Counted from the first letter of the stretch, positions 25,952 through 34,557 are shown. The stretch: DNA of 64,000 nucleotides from Thermodesulfovibrionales bacterium (GCA_020062545.1 JAGUWD010000009.1:1-64000), one strand, 5' to 3'. Notes: generated by a model from the sequence alone, not told the origin. Translations and numbers: made by a program.

Positions 25952-27442
25952 ATGTTCAAATACCAGCCGAGCATAAGACAGAAAATTACATTTGGTTATT
26001 ACACCATACTGGTCATCATAATCGGCCTGTCTGTATTCACATTTATAGAACTCAGATTCATGGAAAAAAAGATAATGTTCGGGGAAGCCATATCGGAATT
26101 TTTCGACACAACGCTGGAGATCAGGAGGTTTGAAAAGAATTACTTTCTGTACAATCAGGAGGCGGATTATTACGAAAACACCGAGTATGTAAAAAAAGCA
26201 CAGGACTTGCTCGAAAAAAACATCAAAGGCTTCGAAACAATTGCCAGCCCACAGCAGATATCATCCCTAAAAAACGATCTTAAACTATATAAAGAACTTG
26301 TGGAAGAATATGCTGGCTTAAACAGAAGGCACAGCATTCAAAAAACAATCCTTGAGGGTAAAATAAGAAAAACCGGCAAGGACGTAATAACAGCAGCAGA
26401 AGACATATCAAAGACAGAGAGGAGAAATCTTCAGGTGATGCTGTACAATTCCCAGAGCATCCTCATCTTTTCGATTATCTCTCTATCGCTTTTAGGCATA
26501 GCCATCGGACAGGTGCTTTCAAGAATGGTGGTCAGGCCGCTCAAACAACTTGAAAACAGCATGGAAGTAATTGCAGAAGGCAGATTCGGGAGCATACAGA
26601 TAAGATCAAAGGACAGGGAAATCGTTTCCCTCACCAATGCCTTTAACAAGATGCTCAAGGAGCTGGAATTGAGGCAGAGGCACATCATTCAGTCAGAAAA
26701 ACTTGCATCCCTCGGAACGCTCCTTTCGGGCGTTGCCCACGAGTTGAATAATCCTCTGTCAAACATTTCGACCTCCACCGAAATACTAAAGGAGGAGCTT
26801 GAAGAATCGGACAGAGAATACAAGAGGGAGTTACTCTCCCAGATAGAAGATCAGACAGACAGGGCAAGAAATATAGTCCGCTCCCTGTTGGAATTCTCGC
26901 GCGATAAGGAGTTCAAAAAAGAAAAGGTTCCCTTAAAACCCCTCTTTGAAGAGACCATCAGGTTTGTAAAGGGACAGATCCCCACAAAGGTGAGTATAGG
27001 CATCAACATACCGGACGATATCTTTATTTTCGCGGATAAACAGAGAATACAGCAGGCATTTTTAAACCTGATAAAAAACGCAATAGAATCCATTGTCGAT
27101 GAGGGAAGCGTGTCTATCAGGTCGCAAAAACACAGGGCAATAGATAAGGTGGAAGATGAAGCAGCAATATATAATTACCTCAAGTATCGCGGCAAGTGCA
27201 CCCTCGAAGAGGATACCGTGGACATCGAGATAAGGGATTCAGGAGAAGGAATACCTTCTGAATTATTGCCAAAGGTATTCGACCCATTCTTCACCACAAA
27301 GGATGTTGGGAAAGGTTCTGGATTGGGATTATTCATTGTCCACGAAATCATAGAAGAGCATGACGGCTGCATTGCTGTAGACAGCGAGGTAGGAAAAGGG
27401 ACAACGTTTTTAATAAGATTACCGATAAGAGAGAGTAATTAA
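25952..27442 (+). CDS. Membrane sensor histidine kinase next to REC-Lon
   Basis: 496 residues. TM1 (about 13-33), periplasmic helical domain with RRFEKNYFLY (58-67), TM2 (about 168-192), HAMP, HisKA with His263 (SGVAHELNNPLSN) and HATPase (NLIKNAIESIVDEG, DSGEGIPSELL, GKGSGLGLFIV). Paralogue of the kinase at 18928, sharing the sensor motif. It lies between the REC-Lon gene and an NtrC regulator gene, either of which could be its phosphorylation target. TAAAAT lies 5 nt before the ATG but the -35 is poor. Confidence 0.92.
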   Translation: MFKYQPSIRQKITFGYYTILVIIIGLSVFTFIELRFMEKKIMFGEAISEFFDTTLEIRRFEKNYFLYNQEADYYENTEYVKKAQDLLEKNIKGFETIASPQQISSLKNDLKLYKELVEEYAGLNRRHSIQKTILEGKIRKTGKDVITAAEDISKTERRNLQVMLYNSQSILIFSIISLSLLGIAIGQVLSRMVVRPLKQLENSMEVIAEGRFGSIQIRSKDREIVSLTNAFNKMLKELELRQRHIIQSEKLASLGTLLSGVAHELNNPLSNISTSTEILKEELEESDREYKRELLSQIEDQTDRARNIVRSLLEFSRDKEFKKEKVPLKPLFEETIRFVKGQIPTKVSIGINIPDDIFIFADKQRIQQAFLNLIKNAIESIVDEGSVSIRSQKHRAIDKVEDEAAIYNYLKYRGKCTLEEDTVDIEIRDSGEGIPSELLPKVFDPFFTTKDVGKGSGLGLFIVHEIIEEHDGCIAVDSEVGKGTTFLIRLPIRESN

Positions 27443-27460
27443 AATTAAGGAGTAATGACA

Positions 27461-28831
27461 ATGCAAAACCATACAACGATATTAATAGTTGATGATGAAA
27501 AAATAGCCCTCAAAAACCTTGAACATGTGATGAAAAAGGAGGGCTATGAGGTAGTCGGAACGCAGAGCGGACAGAATGCCTTGAAATTGCTCGACGAGCA
27601 GAAATTCGATGTTGTGCTTACAGATTTAAGGATGGAGAAGGTGGATGGTATGCAGATATTAAGGAGATGCCATGAGCTTTATCCAGACACAGAGGTAATA
27701 ATGATAACAGGCTATGCAACCCTTGAATCGGCAGTAAACGCAATGAAACAGGGCGCATTCTATTACATCGCAAAACCATTCAAACTTGACGAGGTAAGAA
27801 AGGTCGTAAGAGAGGCATGCGAAAAGGTAAGGCTCAAAAAGGAGAATGCCCAGTTAAGAGAACAGATAGAAAAATATCAGGGAAAGGTAAAAATAATTAC
27901 TCAGGATGCCAATATGCAAAGGCTTCTTGATACGGCAAGGCAGATTGCGCCGACAGACTGCAATGTTCTTATAAGCGGCGAAAGCGGCACAGGCAAAGAG
28001 CTTTTTGCACGCTATATACACTTCAACAGCAAACGGTTGGAGGGGCCTTTCTTTGCAATAAACTGCGGTGCATTCACAGAAGAACTCCTCGGCAACGAAT
28101 TGTTCGGCCATGAAAAAGGTGCATTTACAGGCGCAACCACGATGAAAAAGGGGTTGATAGAAATGGCATCCGGCGGGACGCTGTTTTTGGACGAGATAAC
28201 AGAGATGCCCCTGTCCATGCAGGTTAAGTTATTGAGGGTTATTCAGGAGAGGGAAGTACTGAGGCTCGGCGCAACAAAACCGGTAAAGGTGGATGTGAGG
28301 TTCATAGCAGCAACAAACAGGGATGTTCAGGATGCTATAAAAGGCGGACAATTCAGGCAGGACCTTTATTTCAGACTAAATGTTGTCTCGCTCTATATTC
28401 CGCCCCTTTCCGAAAGAAAGGATGACATACCGCTTCTGAGCTACTATTTTTTAAAAAAATATGCTGCCCTCATGAAAAAAAACGTCACGGAAATTTCCCA
28501 TGATGTGATTGCCATATTGATGAACTACGACTTTCCAGGCAATGTGAGGGAGCTCGAAAATACAATAGAAAGGGGAGTCGCCCTCACTACAGGAAATGTT
28601 ATAGAGCTTGCCCATCTCCCTGAAGACCTTCGTGAGTTGAACATAAGGACATTCAGAAAAAAGGAAGGAAAAATCCCTTCCCTTGAAGAGCAGGAGATGG
28701 CTTACATCCAATGGGTATTAAACGAAGTGGGCGAAAACAGGACACTTGCAGCGCAGATACTCGGTATCGATCGGGTATCGTTGTGGAGAAAGCTGAAAAA
28801 ATATGGGCTGGAAAACACCAACAGTCAGTAG
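27461..28831 (+). CDS. Sigma-54-dependent response regulator, NtrC family
   Basis: 456 residues from ATG 27461, which is 8 nt after AAGGAG (an ATG at 27455 is too close). Receiver with Asp55 (LTDLRMEKVDG; the usual Pro after Met is Glu here), AAA+ activator domain with GESGTGKE, GAFTGA and GTLFLDEI, and Fis-type HTH (NRTLAAQILGIDRVSLWRKL). Twelve nt after the kinase stop when the first ATG is counted, so clearly one operon. Its receiver is closely similar to the one inside Lon. Confidence 0.92.
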   Translation: MQNHTTILIVDDEKIALKNLEHVMKKEGYEVVGTQSGQNALKLLDEQKFDVVLTDLRMEKVDGMQILRRCHELYPDTEVIMITGYATLESAVNAMKQGAFYYIAKPFKLDEVRKVVREACEKVRLKKENAQLREQIEKYQGKVKIITQDANMQRLLDTARQIAPTDCNVLISGESGTGKELFARYIHFNSKRLEGPFFAINCGAFTEELLGNELFGHEKGAFTGATTMKKGLIEMASGGTLFLDEITEMPLSMQVKLLRVIQEREVLRLGATKPVKVDVRFIAATNRDVQDAIKGGQFRQDLYFRLNVVSLYIPPLSERKDDIPLLSYYFLKKYAALMKKNVTEISHDVIAILMNYDFPGNVRELENTIERGVALTTGNVIELAHLPEDLRELNIRTFRKKEGKIPSLEEQEMAYIQWVLNEVGENRTLAAQILGIDRVSLWRKLKKYGLENTNSQ

Positions 28832-29005
28832 ACAATAGACAGAAAAAAATCTGGCTACCGACCACTGGCTACTGGTTACTGGTAGCTAAAATGCTTATGT
28901 CATCTTGCAGGCGCACATGAACGAGGACTTTTTAAAGTCTTGTAGCAGTGCCTGCCTTACAAAATCGCTCAAATTGAGTGTAGTCATGTTAAAATCTGTG
29001 TAATC
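28832..29005 (+). repeat. Word repeats and REP-like element, copy B
   Basis: The 174-nt gap starts with degenerate 'tggctac' words (about 28848-28888). From 28909 to 28980 it holds copy B of the REP-like element: GCAGGC pairs with GCCTGC around a perfect GACTTT / AAAGTC hairpin, then AAAATCGCTCAA. A TAAAAT (28990-28995) before the PilZ gene lacks a clear -35. Confidence 0.6.
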
Positions 29006-30595
29006 ATGTTCAAAAGAGAATATTTCAGAATAGATACCTTTATACCGCTGAAAGTGAATGTCGTGCCTCCGCACCTGAAGGATTCTGTGGCTGCAAGGGC
29101 AGAGGATTTCAGTGACTTGAAGCCATGCATCGTCAATATAAGCGGAGGCGGCATGAGCTTTAAATCCGCAAAGGAATACAGCAAGGGCGACATTCTCGAA
29201 ATAATAATGGCCCTGTACCTGCCGTCAAAGATTACCATCTGGGTTTATGGAGAAGTCCTCAGGGTTGAAAAAACAAAAAACAAGCATTACCAGACATTCA
29301 TAAAGTTCATTAATATAAGCGACAAGATAAGAGATAAAATCGTGAACTTTGTTTTTCAGATGGAGAGAGAAATTATTAAAAATACACAGATTAACTTCAA
29401 CACAAAATTCACAGACATACCCCTGAACAAACTCATCGACGGCACCTTGTTCCCTTTTGAGATTTTTACAAGAGATGAAGAAGGGGTAAAGTATCTATTT
29501 GCAGAGGGGCTGCCGTGCGACAGCATATCACGGGAGTTTTTCGAAGAGAAAGGCATATCCAGAATCTATATAAGAACAGACGAGCTATCCTCCCTCGACG
29601 ACTATGTAGAAAAAAACAGGGTAAAACGAAAGGTCTTCGATAGAGATGATATTGTCTCATTTAAAGAGTATTCCTTCAATAAAAAGAGCTATCACCCCGT
29701 GGATAAAACCGTTCTTTTACAAATAAAGGATATAGATTTCAGTCTGTTCACGGCAAACGATTTCGTATATGACCCTCTTATCGAGGCCTCTCCTGAAAAA
29801 ATAGTCACAGTGGATGAAAATAATCTGAATGCAAAACATATCCTCATAAAAAAATCCGATATGCCGGTTTATCAAAAGAAGCTCCATGCCATATTCTCTG
29901 CATCCGATAATCTAAAAAAGATACGCATATTGAAAGAAAATGCCAGTATAGTAATAAGCGAACTCCTTGCAAACCCTGAAGATAAAGAAAAGATGCAGGC
30001 AGCCATTACAATTGCAAATCGGATTATCGATTGTATCCTGGAAAATAACGACTCTGTTTATATCCTCTTTTCACTGAACAGCGGTGACTATTACACCCAT
30101 ATCCACTCGGTCAATGTGGCTGTAATGAGCATAGGCGCAGGTGTTGCATTAGGTCTTAACCGGGATAATATCGAGAAGCTTGGAATCGGTGCATTGCTAC
30201 ATGATATAGGACACAGCGTTATCAGCGAAGACATAGTGAACAAGCAGGGAAGATTGGGCATGAGAGAATTTGAGATATTTAAAACCCATGTAACCGAGGG
30301 CGTAAAAATACTGCGCAAACATGAAGCCATTCCCGTAGAGTCGTATTCGGCCGTTTTGCACCATCACGAAAAACTCACAGGAAAAGGTTATCCTTCAGGG
30401 GCAGCCGGCAATGAGATATCGCTCTTTGGGAAAATAACAGCAGTTGCGGATGCATATGACCTGCTGACAACAAACAAGCCTTACAGGGCAAATATGACGC
30501 CCTTTCAGGCCATGACTGTCTTCGCAAAAGAGGCAAAGAACTACGACCCGGAAATTCTGAAGGCATTTATCAAGATACTTGCAAAGGTGAAGTAG
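29006..30595 (+). CDS. PilZ and HD-GYP domain protein
   Basis: 529 residues. N-terminal PilZ-like domain (FKREYFRIDTFIPLKV, then VNISGGGMSF; about 1-115) that would sense cyclic di-GMP. A middle region (120-330) of unknown fold. C-terminal HD-GYP phosphodiesterase domain with HDIGH, the later HHHEKLTGKGYP and VADAYDLLT. The GYP loop reads TGKGYP rather than the usual DGSGYP. It should hydrolyse cyclic di-GMP while sensing it. Follows the REC-Lon, kinase and regulator genes in the same direction. Confidence 0.85.
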   Translation: MFKREYFRIDTFIPLKVNVVPPHLKDSVAARAEDFSDLKPCIVNISGGGMSFKSAKEYSKGDILEIIMALYLPSKITIWVYGEVLRVEKTKNKHYQTFIKFINISDKIRDKIVNFVFQMEREIIKNTQINFNTKFTDIPLNKLIDGTLFPFEIFTRDEEGVKYLFAEGLPCDSISREFFEEKGISRIYIRTDELSSLDDYVEKNRVKRKVFDRDDIVSFKEYSFNKKSYHPVDKTVLLQIKDIDFSLFTANDFVYDPLIEASPEKIVTVDENNLNAKHILIKKSDMPVYQKKLHAIFSASDNLKKIRILKENASIVISELLANPEDKEKMQAAITIANRIIDCILENNDSVYILFSLNSGDYYTHIHSVNVAVMSIGAGVALGLNRDNIEKLGIGALLHDIGHSVISEDIVNKQGRLGMREFEIFKTHVTEGVKILRKHEAIPVESYSAVLHHHEKLTGKGYPSGAAGNEISLFGKITAVADAYDLLTTNKPYRANMTPFQAMTVFAKEAKNYDPEILKAFIKILAKVK

Positions 30596-30600
30596 TGTCA

Positions 30601-30623
30601 GTAGCCAGATTTTTTCTGGCTAC
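30601..30623 (+). terminator. Hairpin after HD-GYP gene made of word repeats
   Basis: GTAGCCAGA pairs perfectly with TCTGGCTAC (9 bp, T5 loop) five nt after the stop codon. The arms are copies of the 'tggctac' word family. No long T-run follows on either strand, so termination is possible but unsure. Confidence 0.4.
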
Positions 30624-30641
30624 CGGTAACTGGCTACTTGT

Positions 30642-31082
30642 TTATACAGTTCTTTCACCAAGTAGGTCGCCTTTCACGCCGATGATCGTTTCAGTAAGCG
30701 GTATATTTTTACCGGACCTGTTTATCGCCTCCCTTAGGACCGCTGTCATGCCGCCACAGCACGGAACCTCCATCCTCAGGCATGTGACTTTCTGAATAGG
30801 AATGTTGGTGAATATCTCTGTGAACTTATCAACATAAAACATAGCGTCGTCCAGCTTTGGGCAGCCTATGAGTACCTTTTTGTCCTTCATGAAACTCCTG
30901 TAAACCTCGCTTCCTGCAAAGGCTGTGCAATCGGCAGCAACAAGCAGGTCTGCGTCATTCAGAAACGGAGCAACCGTTCCTATTAGCTTAATCTGTATAG
31001 GCCAGTGTGAGAGTTTATAACCTGCCTCTGTGTTGTCCTGCACTACTCCAACTGTTGAACACGATGGACATTCGTTAATCAT
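30642..31082 (-). CDS. Cys-rich iron-sulfur type protein lacking ferredoxin domain
   Basis: 146 residues. It resembles the C-terminal part of a family of ferredoxin-like proteins in anaerobes: CPSC near the start, LSHWPIQIKL, DLLVAADCTAFAG, GCPKLDD and RMEVPCCGG. The CxxCxxCxxxC ferredoxin part that often precedes this domain is missing. Probably a redox or metal-cluster protein; exact function unknown. A palindrome TGAT-N4-ATCA at 31147-31158 lies upstream and could be an FNR/CRP-type site. Confidence 0.65.
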   Translation of the reverse strand: MINECPSCSTVGVVQDNTEAGYKLSHWPIQIKLIGTVAPFLNDADLLVAADCTAFAGSEVYRSFMKDKKVLIGCPKLDDAMFYVDKFTEIFTNIPIQKVTCLRMEVPCCGGMTAVLREAINRSGKNIPLTETIIGVKGDLLGERTV

Positions 31083-31144
31083 AGTTTACCTCCAAATTTT
31101 TTGTGATTCTATATTTAGAGTACAGCCAATCGGCAGGTTGATGC

Positions 31145-31160
31145 TATGATGTAAATCATA
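31145..31160. promoter_or_regulatory. Candidate FNR/CRP-family operator
   Basis: Perfect palindrome TATGAT-GTAA-ATCATA, close to the FNR consensus TTGAT-N4-ATCAA. It is about 63 nt upstream of the leftward redox gene (start 31082) and also in front of the DUF2318 gene's end. Direct match seen; regulator inferred. Confidence 0.45.
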
Positions 31161-31181
31161 ATATGCAAACAAACACTCGAT

Positions 31182-31613
31182 TCAGAATTTGTCAGACTCT
31201 CTCTGGAGCACTGAAACAGGGATGAGGTATTTGCTTCCTTTAAGATGACCTGAAATGCGAATCGGAAAGCAGCTACCAAATCCCTTCTCTACCTCGGATA
31301 CCGAATATCTTACACTGCATTGCTTGCAAATTATATACCCGTTGTCATATCTGTAGCCGAGTTTTGCAGGATAACAATTTGCACATGCATCGAGGAATGA
31401 AAGGATTTTGCCGTTGGTCTTGATAACAAAGAAGTTTATATTCTTATTCCGGTAATGATATGTATAGAATCTTGGGATATCCGGCTCAAGCGTCCCTGCA
31501 TCTATAACTATATCCGTGCCCTCTATGGCAGGCACCGTATAGACAGGCTGCCTTGAGCATGATATGAGGAGTAGCAGCGATAACGAGATATATAAAGGTT
31601 TCATAATGGACAT
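31182..31613 (-). CDS. DUF2318-like Fe-S lipoprotein
   Basis: 143 residues (ATG 31613, or 31604 which gives a cleaner signal peptide). Lipobox LLISC. The mature domain has CANCYPAKLGYRYDNGYIIC, CSVRYSVSEVEKGFGSCFP, which matches the DUF2318 (FtrD-like) membrane-linked iron-sulfur domain associated with iron uptake. Fits the neighbouring TonB-ExbB-ExbD genes. Exact role unproven. Confidence 0.7.
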   Translation of the reverse strand: MSIMKPLYISLSLLLLISCSRQPVYTVPAIEGTDIVIDAGTLEPDIPRFYTYHYRNKNINFFVIKTNGKILSFLDACANCYPAKLGYRYDNGYIICKQCSVRYSVSEVEKGFGSCFPIRISGHLKGSKYLIPVSVLQRESDKF

Positions 31614-31710
31614 TCAGTTTACATTTTGGGGCAATAATGCCGCAACCAGCACATAATTTGTTCACTTATTATATTTAGCAAAACAGATGCCATAAAAATA
31701 TTGTCAACTG

Positions 31711-32427
31711 TTACTCCAGCCTGTACACTATAGGCATTATCAATTCTGCCCTGACAGGAGGTTTTGGAAACGGCATCACCTTCTTAATGGTCCCCATTGC
31801 ATTTTTATCAAGCAACCCAATCCCTGAAGTTTCGAGTATTTTTAAATTCTCAACATACCCATTTTCGCAGACAACAAAGGATACAGTTACTTTACCTGCC
31901 CATCCCATTCTCCTTGCCATGTGCGGGTAAGAGAGGTTCTTCATTATGGTGTCCCTTATATACGCAAAATGCTCCTTGAGATATCTCATCCTCGCCTTCT
32001 CTTCCGAATTTCCGGATGCTCCATCAATACCCTTTTTATCACCTGATGACCTGTCTGTTCTTGAAGAGGCAATAGTATGTCCCTCGTTTTTAGCAACTAC
32101 CTGTTCAGTGCGTGGCTGAACAGAAGGAATCGACACCTGAGCCTCTGTTATCGGTATAGGATGCACGTCAGCAACCGGAGTTGGTTTTTCTATTTCCTTT
32201 TTCTGTTCCTTGACCTCCTGCTTCAGACTTCTCGCCACCGGTCTGGTTTTAGGAGCAGGCAGTTCCTTTGGCTTCTCTTTTAGCGCATCGGCTGAATCTT
32301 CTATATTAAAGTCGATAACAATGGGTTTGTTTATCGGTACAATGGAGCTGCTGAAAGCGATGATAAATGCAAACACCACTGCATGGAGAATAAGGGAGAA
32401 CTGTAATCCCTTGGATTGATAGGTCAT
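31711..32427 (-). CDS. tonB: TonB energy-transducing protein
   Basis: 238 residues. One N-terminal membrane anchor (about 10-28), a Pro/Lys-rich periplasmic spacer, and the TonB C-terminal domain (YIRDTIMKNLSYPHMARRMGWAGKVTVSFVV ... ILETSGIGLLDKNAMGTI) ending in IVYRLE. Links inner-membrane proton motive force to outer-membrane receptors. The start overlaps the exbD stop (4 nt). Confidence 0.9.
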   Translation of the reverse strand: MTYQSKGLQFSLILHAVVFAFIIAFSSSIVPINKPIVIDFNIEDSADALKEKPKELPAPKTRPVARSLKQEVKEQKKEIEKPTPVADVHPIPITEAQVSIPSVQPRTEQVVAKNEGHTIASSRTDRSSGDKKGIDGASGNSEEKARMRYLKEHFAYIRDTIMKNLSYPHMARRMGWAGKVTVSFVVCENGYVENLKILETSGIGLLDKNAMGTIKKVMPFPKPPVRAELIMPIVYRLE

Positions 32428-32804
32428 CTTCTTTCCTCTGTCTGAAGGCTGACCCTCTTGAATCCAAGGTTTTTCACAACATCGAGCACATTTACAAAAA
32501 CCTGAAGGGCAATATCCCTGTCAGCCCTTATCAGTATAGGCGTGGATTTGTCCATTGACTTCATGTTTTCCCTTATATCATTAATTGACACAATCCTTGA
32601 ATTCAGGTATATAACGCCCTTTTTGTCTATTTCTATCGTCTGTGTCTTCAATGTCTCCTGATGGCTCTTTGATGCCTTTGGCAGTTCAACAGGGATAACC
32701 CCTGTGGCAATGAATGTGGATGTTATAAGCACTATAGTCAGTAGCACGAGCATAACATCCACAAGTGGAATGACATTCATGTAATCAAACTCTTTCTCTT
32801 CCAT
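32424..32804 (-). CDS. exbD: ExbD/TolR proton channel subunit
   Basis: 126 residues. One transmembrane helix with the key Asp (INVIPLVDVMLVLLTIVLI pattern: NVIPLVDVML), then the periplasmic ExbD/TolR domain. It works with ExbB and TonB. 21 nt after exbB in the operon. Confidence 0.92.
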   Translation of the reverse strand: MEEKEFDYMNVIPLVDVMLVLLTIVLITSTFIATGVIPVELPKASKSHQETLKTQTIEIDKKGVIYLNSRIVSINDIRENMKSMDKSTPILIRADRDIALQVFVNVLDVVKNLGFKRVSLQTEERR

Positions 32805-32825
32805 TCCTTAACCCGCAGGAGAATT

Positions 32826-33269
32826 TCATTCCCCCTCGCTCCCCTTTCTTGAGTTATTAATTTCCCATTGAGCCATAAGCACCTTCACTCTCCTTAAAAG
32901 AAAGTTGTAGATAGTGACAGCAGGTATTGCAACAAGGAGACCAACTGCTGTTGCCTTCAATGCAAGGGCAAGTCCGGACATTATCCTGCCTGTGTCCATA
33001 AACCCCTCTTTGCCCATAGTATAGAATGTGAGCATGATTCCAAGAACAGTCCCTAACAATCCTATGTATGGAGCGTTACTTCCTATGGTGGCAATTATGT
33101 GAAGTTTTTTTGTGAGCTCAAGCTCAAGGGACTTTTTATCGCTGAAGCTATCAATTTTCAGATTCTTATAAAACAGTCTCCTTTCAACAGCAATTGCAAC
33201 TGCTATAACGCTAAGGACTGTCAGAAACCCAATTATCCCGTAATCAATTGCAGCCTTAAGCCATTCCAT
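32826..33269 (-). CDS. exbB: ExbB/TolQ-type proton channel subunit
   Basis: 147 residues, a short member of the MotA/TolQ/ExbB family with three transmembrane segments and the signature YIGLLGTVLGIMLTF and LKATAVGLLVAIPAV. Forms the proton channel with ExbD. The start overlaps the preceding small Cys-rich gene by 14 nt. Confidence 0.9.
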   Translation of the reverse strand: MEWLKAAIDYGIIGFLTVLSVIAVAIAVERRLFYKNLKIDSFSDKKSLELELTKKLHIIATIGSNAPYIGLLGTVLGIMLTFYTMGKEGFMDTGRIMSGLALALKATAVGLLVAIPAVTIYNFLLRRVKVLMAQWEINNSRKGSEGE

Positions 33270-33456
33270 TATTCCTTTGACCTCCTTTTAACTTCTTATT
33301 AATTAATGCAATAAGCAAAATGCCTATGCCTATGCCCGCACATCCAAAACACGATGTACAGGTATTCCCGGGGCATTTTGATAAAGATATAAGCCCGGTC
33401 AATCCACCAGATGCACCGATTGCTGAATAAAGCACCTTTTCCTTAAGCCCTTCCAT
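33256..33456 (-). CDS. Small Cys-rich membrane protein
   Basis: 66 residues. The first half is a hydrophobic Gly-rich stretch, then CPGNTCTSCFGCAG and a second membrane segment (GIGIGILLIALI) with a basic end. The C-x4-C-x2-C-x2-C cluster could bind metal or a cluster at the membrane. It leads the exbB-exbD-tonB operon and resembles small Cys-rich proteins seen next to iron transporters. AAGGGG is a modest ribosome site. Confidence 0.55.
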   Translation of the reverse strand: MEGLKEKVLYSAIGASGGLTGLISLSKCPGNTCTSCFGCAGIGIGILLIALINKKLKGGQRNNGMA

Positions 33457-33526
33457 ATTTTATAGCCCCTTTCTGACACACCCTTTCGCACTCCCGGCAA
33501 GACATACAGGATGCTTGATTTACCAT
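33443..33526 (-). CDS. 27-residue ferredoxin-like mini-ORF
   Basis: A very short reading frame with a perfect C-x2-C-x2-C-x3-C motif: CMSCRECERVC at residues 7-17, followed by QKGAI, as in 4Fe-4S ferredoxins. The ATG at 33526 sits on the stop of the receptor remnant, and the stop overlaps the start region of the Cys-rich membrane gene. It may be a real mini-protein working with its Cys-rich neighbour, or the last piece of an eroded ferredoxin. Confidence 0.35.
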   Translation of the reverse strand: MVNQASCMSCRECERVCQKGAIKYGRA

Positions 33527-33735
33527 GGCCTGCTTTCAAAATCTGCTTTTGTCAATCCGCTTGTGCCTCCGGTCTTCTGGTCTATATTCGAGAAGGCAAG
33601 TATGGTTTTGGCAGATGCAGTGCCACTGATCACCCTGTCCCACCGGAGTGTTACGCTCTGACGGTCATATCCGCTCCTTTCTCTCCATCCGTCTGAATGC
33701 GTATTATTAAGGTCAAGCCTGAAACCATTTTGAGT
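33520..33735 (-). pseudogene. TonB-dependent receptor remnant
   Basis: A reverse frame reads QNGFRLDLNNTHSDGWRERS, then YDRQSVTLRWDRVISGTASA and AFSNIDQKTGG, and ends with a stop after about 70 codons. This beta-strand-rich text is typical of the plug/barrel part of a TonB-dependent receptor. The rest of the gene is missing; it is cut off by the RAYT-type element at 33738. Its neighbours tonB-exbB-exbD support the call. Confidence 0.55.
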
Positions 33736-33737
33736 TT

Positions 33738-34486
33738 ATTAGGGACACATCCCATATTTCTTGACATTAAAATAGCTGTTCTGTAAAATTATTAAATGCC
33801 AAGGATAGCAAGAGCGGTTGCGGTAGGATTCCCTCATCATATCATCCAAAGGGGGAATAATAAAGAGAAAGTCTTCTTTGAAGAGGAAGACAGACAAAAG
33901 TATTTAGAATTGCTCAAAAAATATTCAGATAAATGGGAATGCCCGATCCTTGCGTATTGCCTTATGAACAACCATGTTCATTTACTTGTGAGACCTAAAC
34001 GCGAGGAATCTCTTTATAAAATGATGCAAGGTCTAACTCTTTGTTACACCCAGTATATCAACAGGAAATATGAAAAGACAGGAAGATTGTGGGAAAGCAG
34101 ATACCATTCGTGCATAGTTGACAGAGAGCATTACTTATGGGCTGCCGCAAGATACATTGAGCAGAATCCAAAGCGGGCAAAAATAGTCAAAAAAGAAGAA
34201 GAATATCCGTATTCAAGTGCAAGGGCTCATGTTGCAGGCAGGAGAGACGACATCTTGGGCGAAAAGCTTTTTAACGATAATCAGAGGAAAGATTATATAG
34301 CATTTATCAGAGAGAGCATTACAGAAGAGGAGATAAAACGCTTAAAATATTCCACGAGAACTGGAAGACCCTTTGGTAGAGAGGAGTTTATAAAGAGGAT
34401 GGAAAAGAAGCTGAACAAAAGGTTTATACTACAGAGACCTGGCAGACCAAAAGGGCGAAAGAGTTAATAAGGGATGTGTCCCTAAT
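33738..34486. mobile_element. RAYT-type transposable element with inverted ends
   Basis: Perfect 16-bp terminal inverted repeats: ATTAGGGACACATCCC at 33738-33753 and its complement at 34471-34486. Each end is itself a small hairpin (GGGA-CACA-TCCC). They enclose a single transposase gene of the REP-associated Y1 type. It abuts the receptor remnant on one side and the Ehr small-subunit gene on the other (34487-34557 holds nothing I recognise). Confidence 0.75.
33796..34467 (+). CDS. REP-associated tyrosine transposase
   Basis: 223 residues, Y1 (HUH) transposase of the RAYT group. MPRIARAVAVGFPHHIIQRGNN at the start, the HUH motif in MNNHVHLLVRP, and the catalytic Tyr in AARYIEQNPKRA. Basic C-terminus with GRPKGRK. 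TTGACA (33761-33766), a 17-nt spacer and TAAAAT (33784-33789) lie 6 nt before the ATG, with no ribosome site, so the mRNA is likely leaderless. Confidence 0.9.
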   Translation: MPRIARAVAVGFPHHIIQRGNNKEKVFFEEEDRQKYLELLKKYSDKWECPILAYCLMNNHVHLLVRPKREESLYKMMQGLTLCYTQYINRKYEKTGRLWESRYHSCIVDREHYLWAAARYIEQNPKRAKIVKKEEEYPYSSARAHVAGRRDDILGEKLFNDNQRKDYIAFIRESITEEEIKRLKYSTRTGRPFGREEFIKRMEKKLNKRFILQRPGRPKGRKS

Positions 34487-34557
34487 TAATTCTACAACGA
34501 ATTTATCAACCACGAGCCAAAGCCATTCCGGCAGATAAAAGATAAAATAATGCGGCT

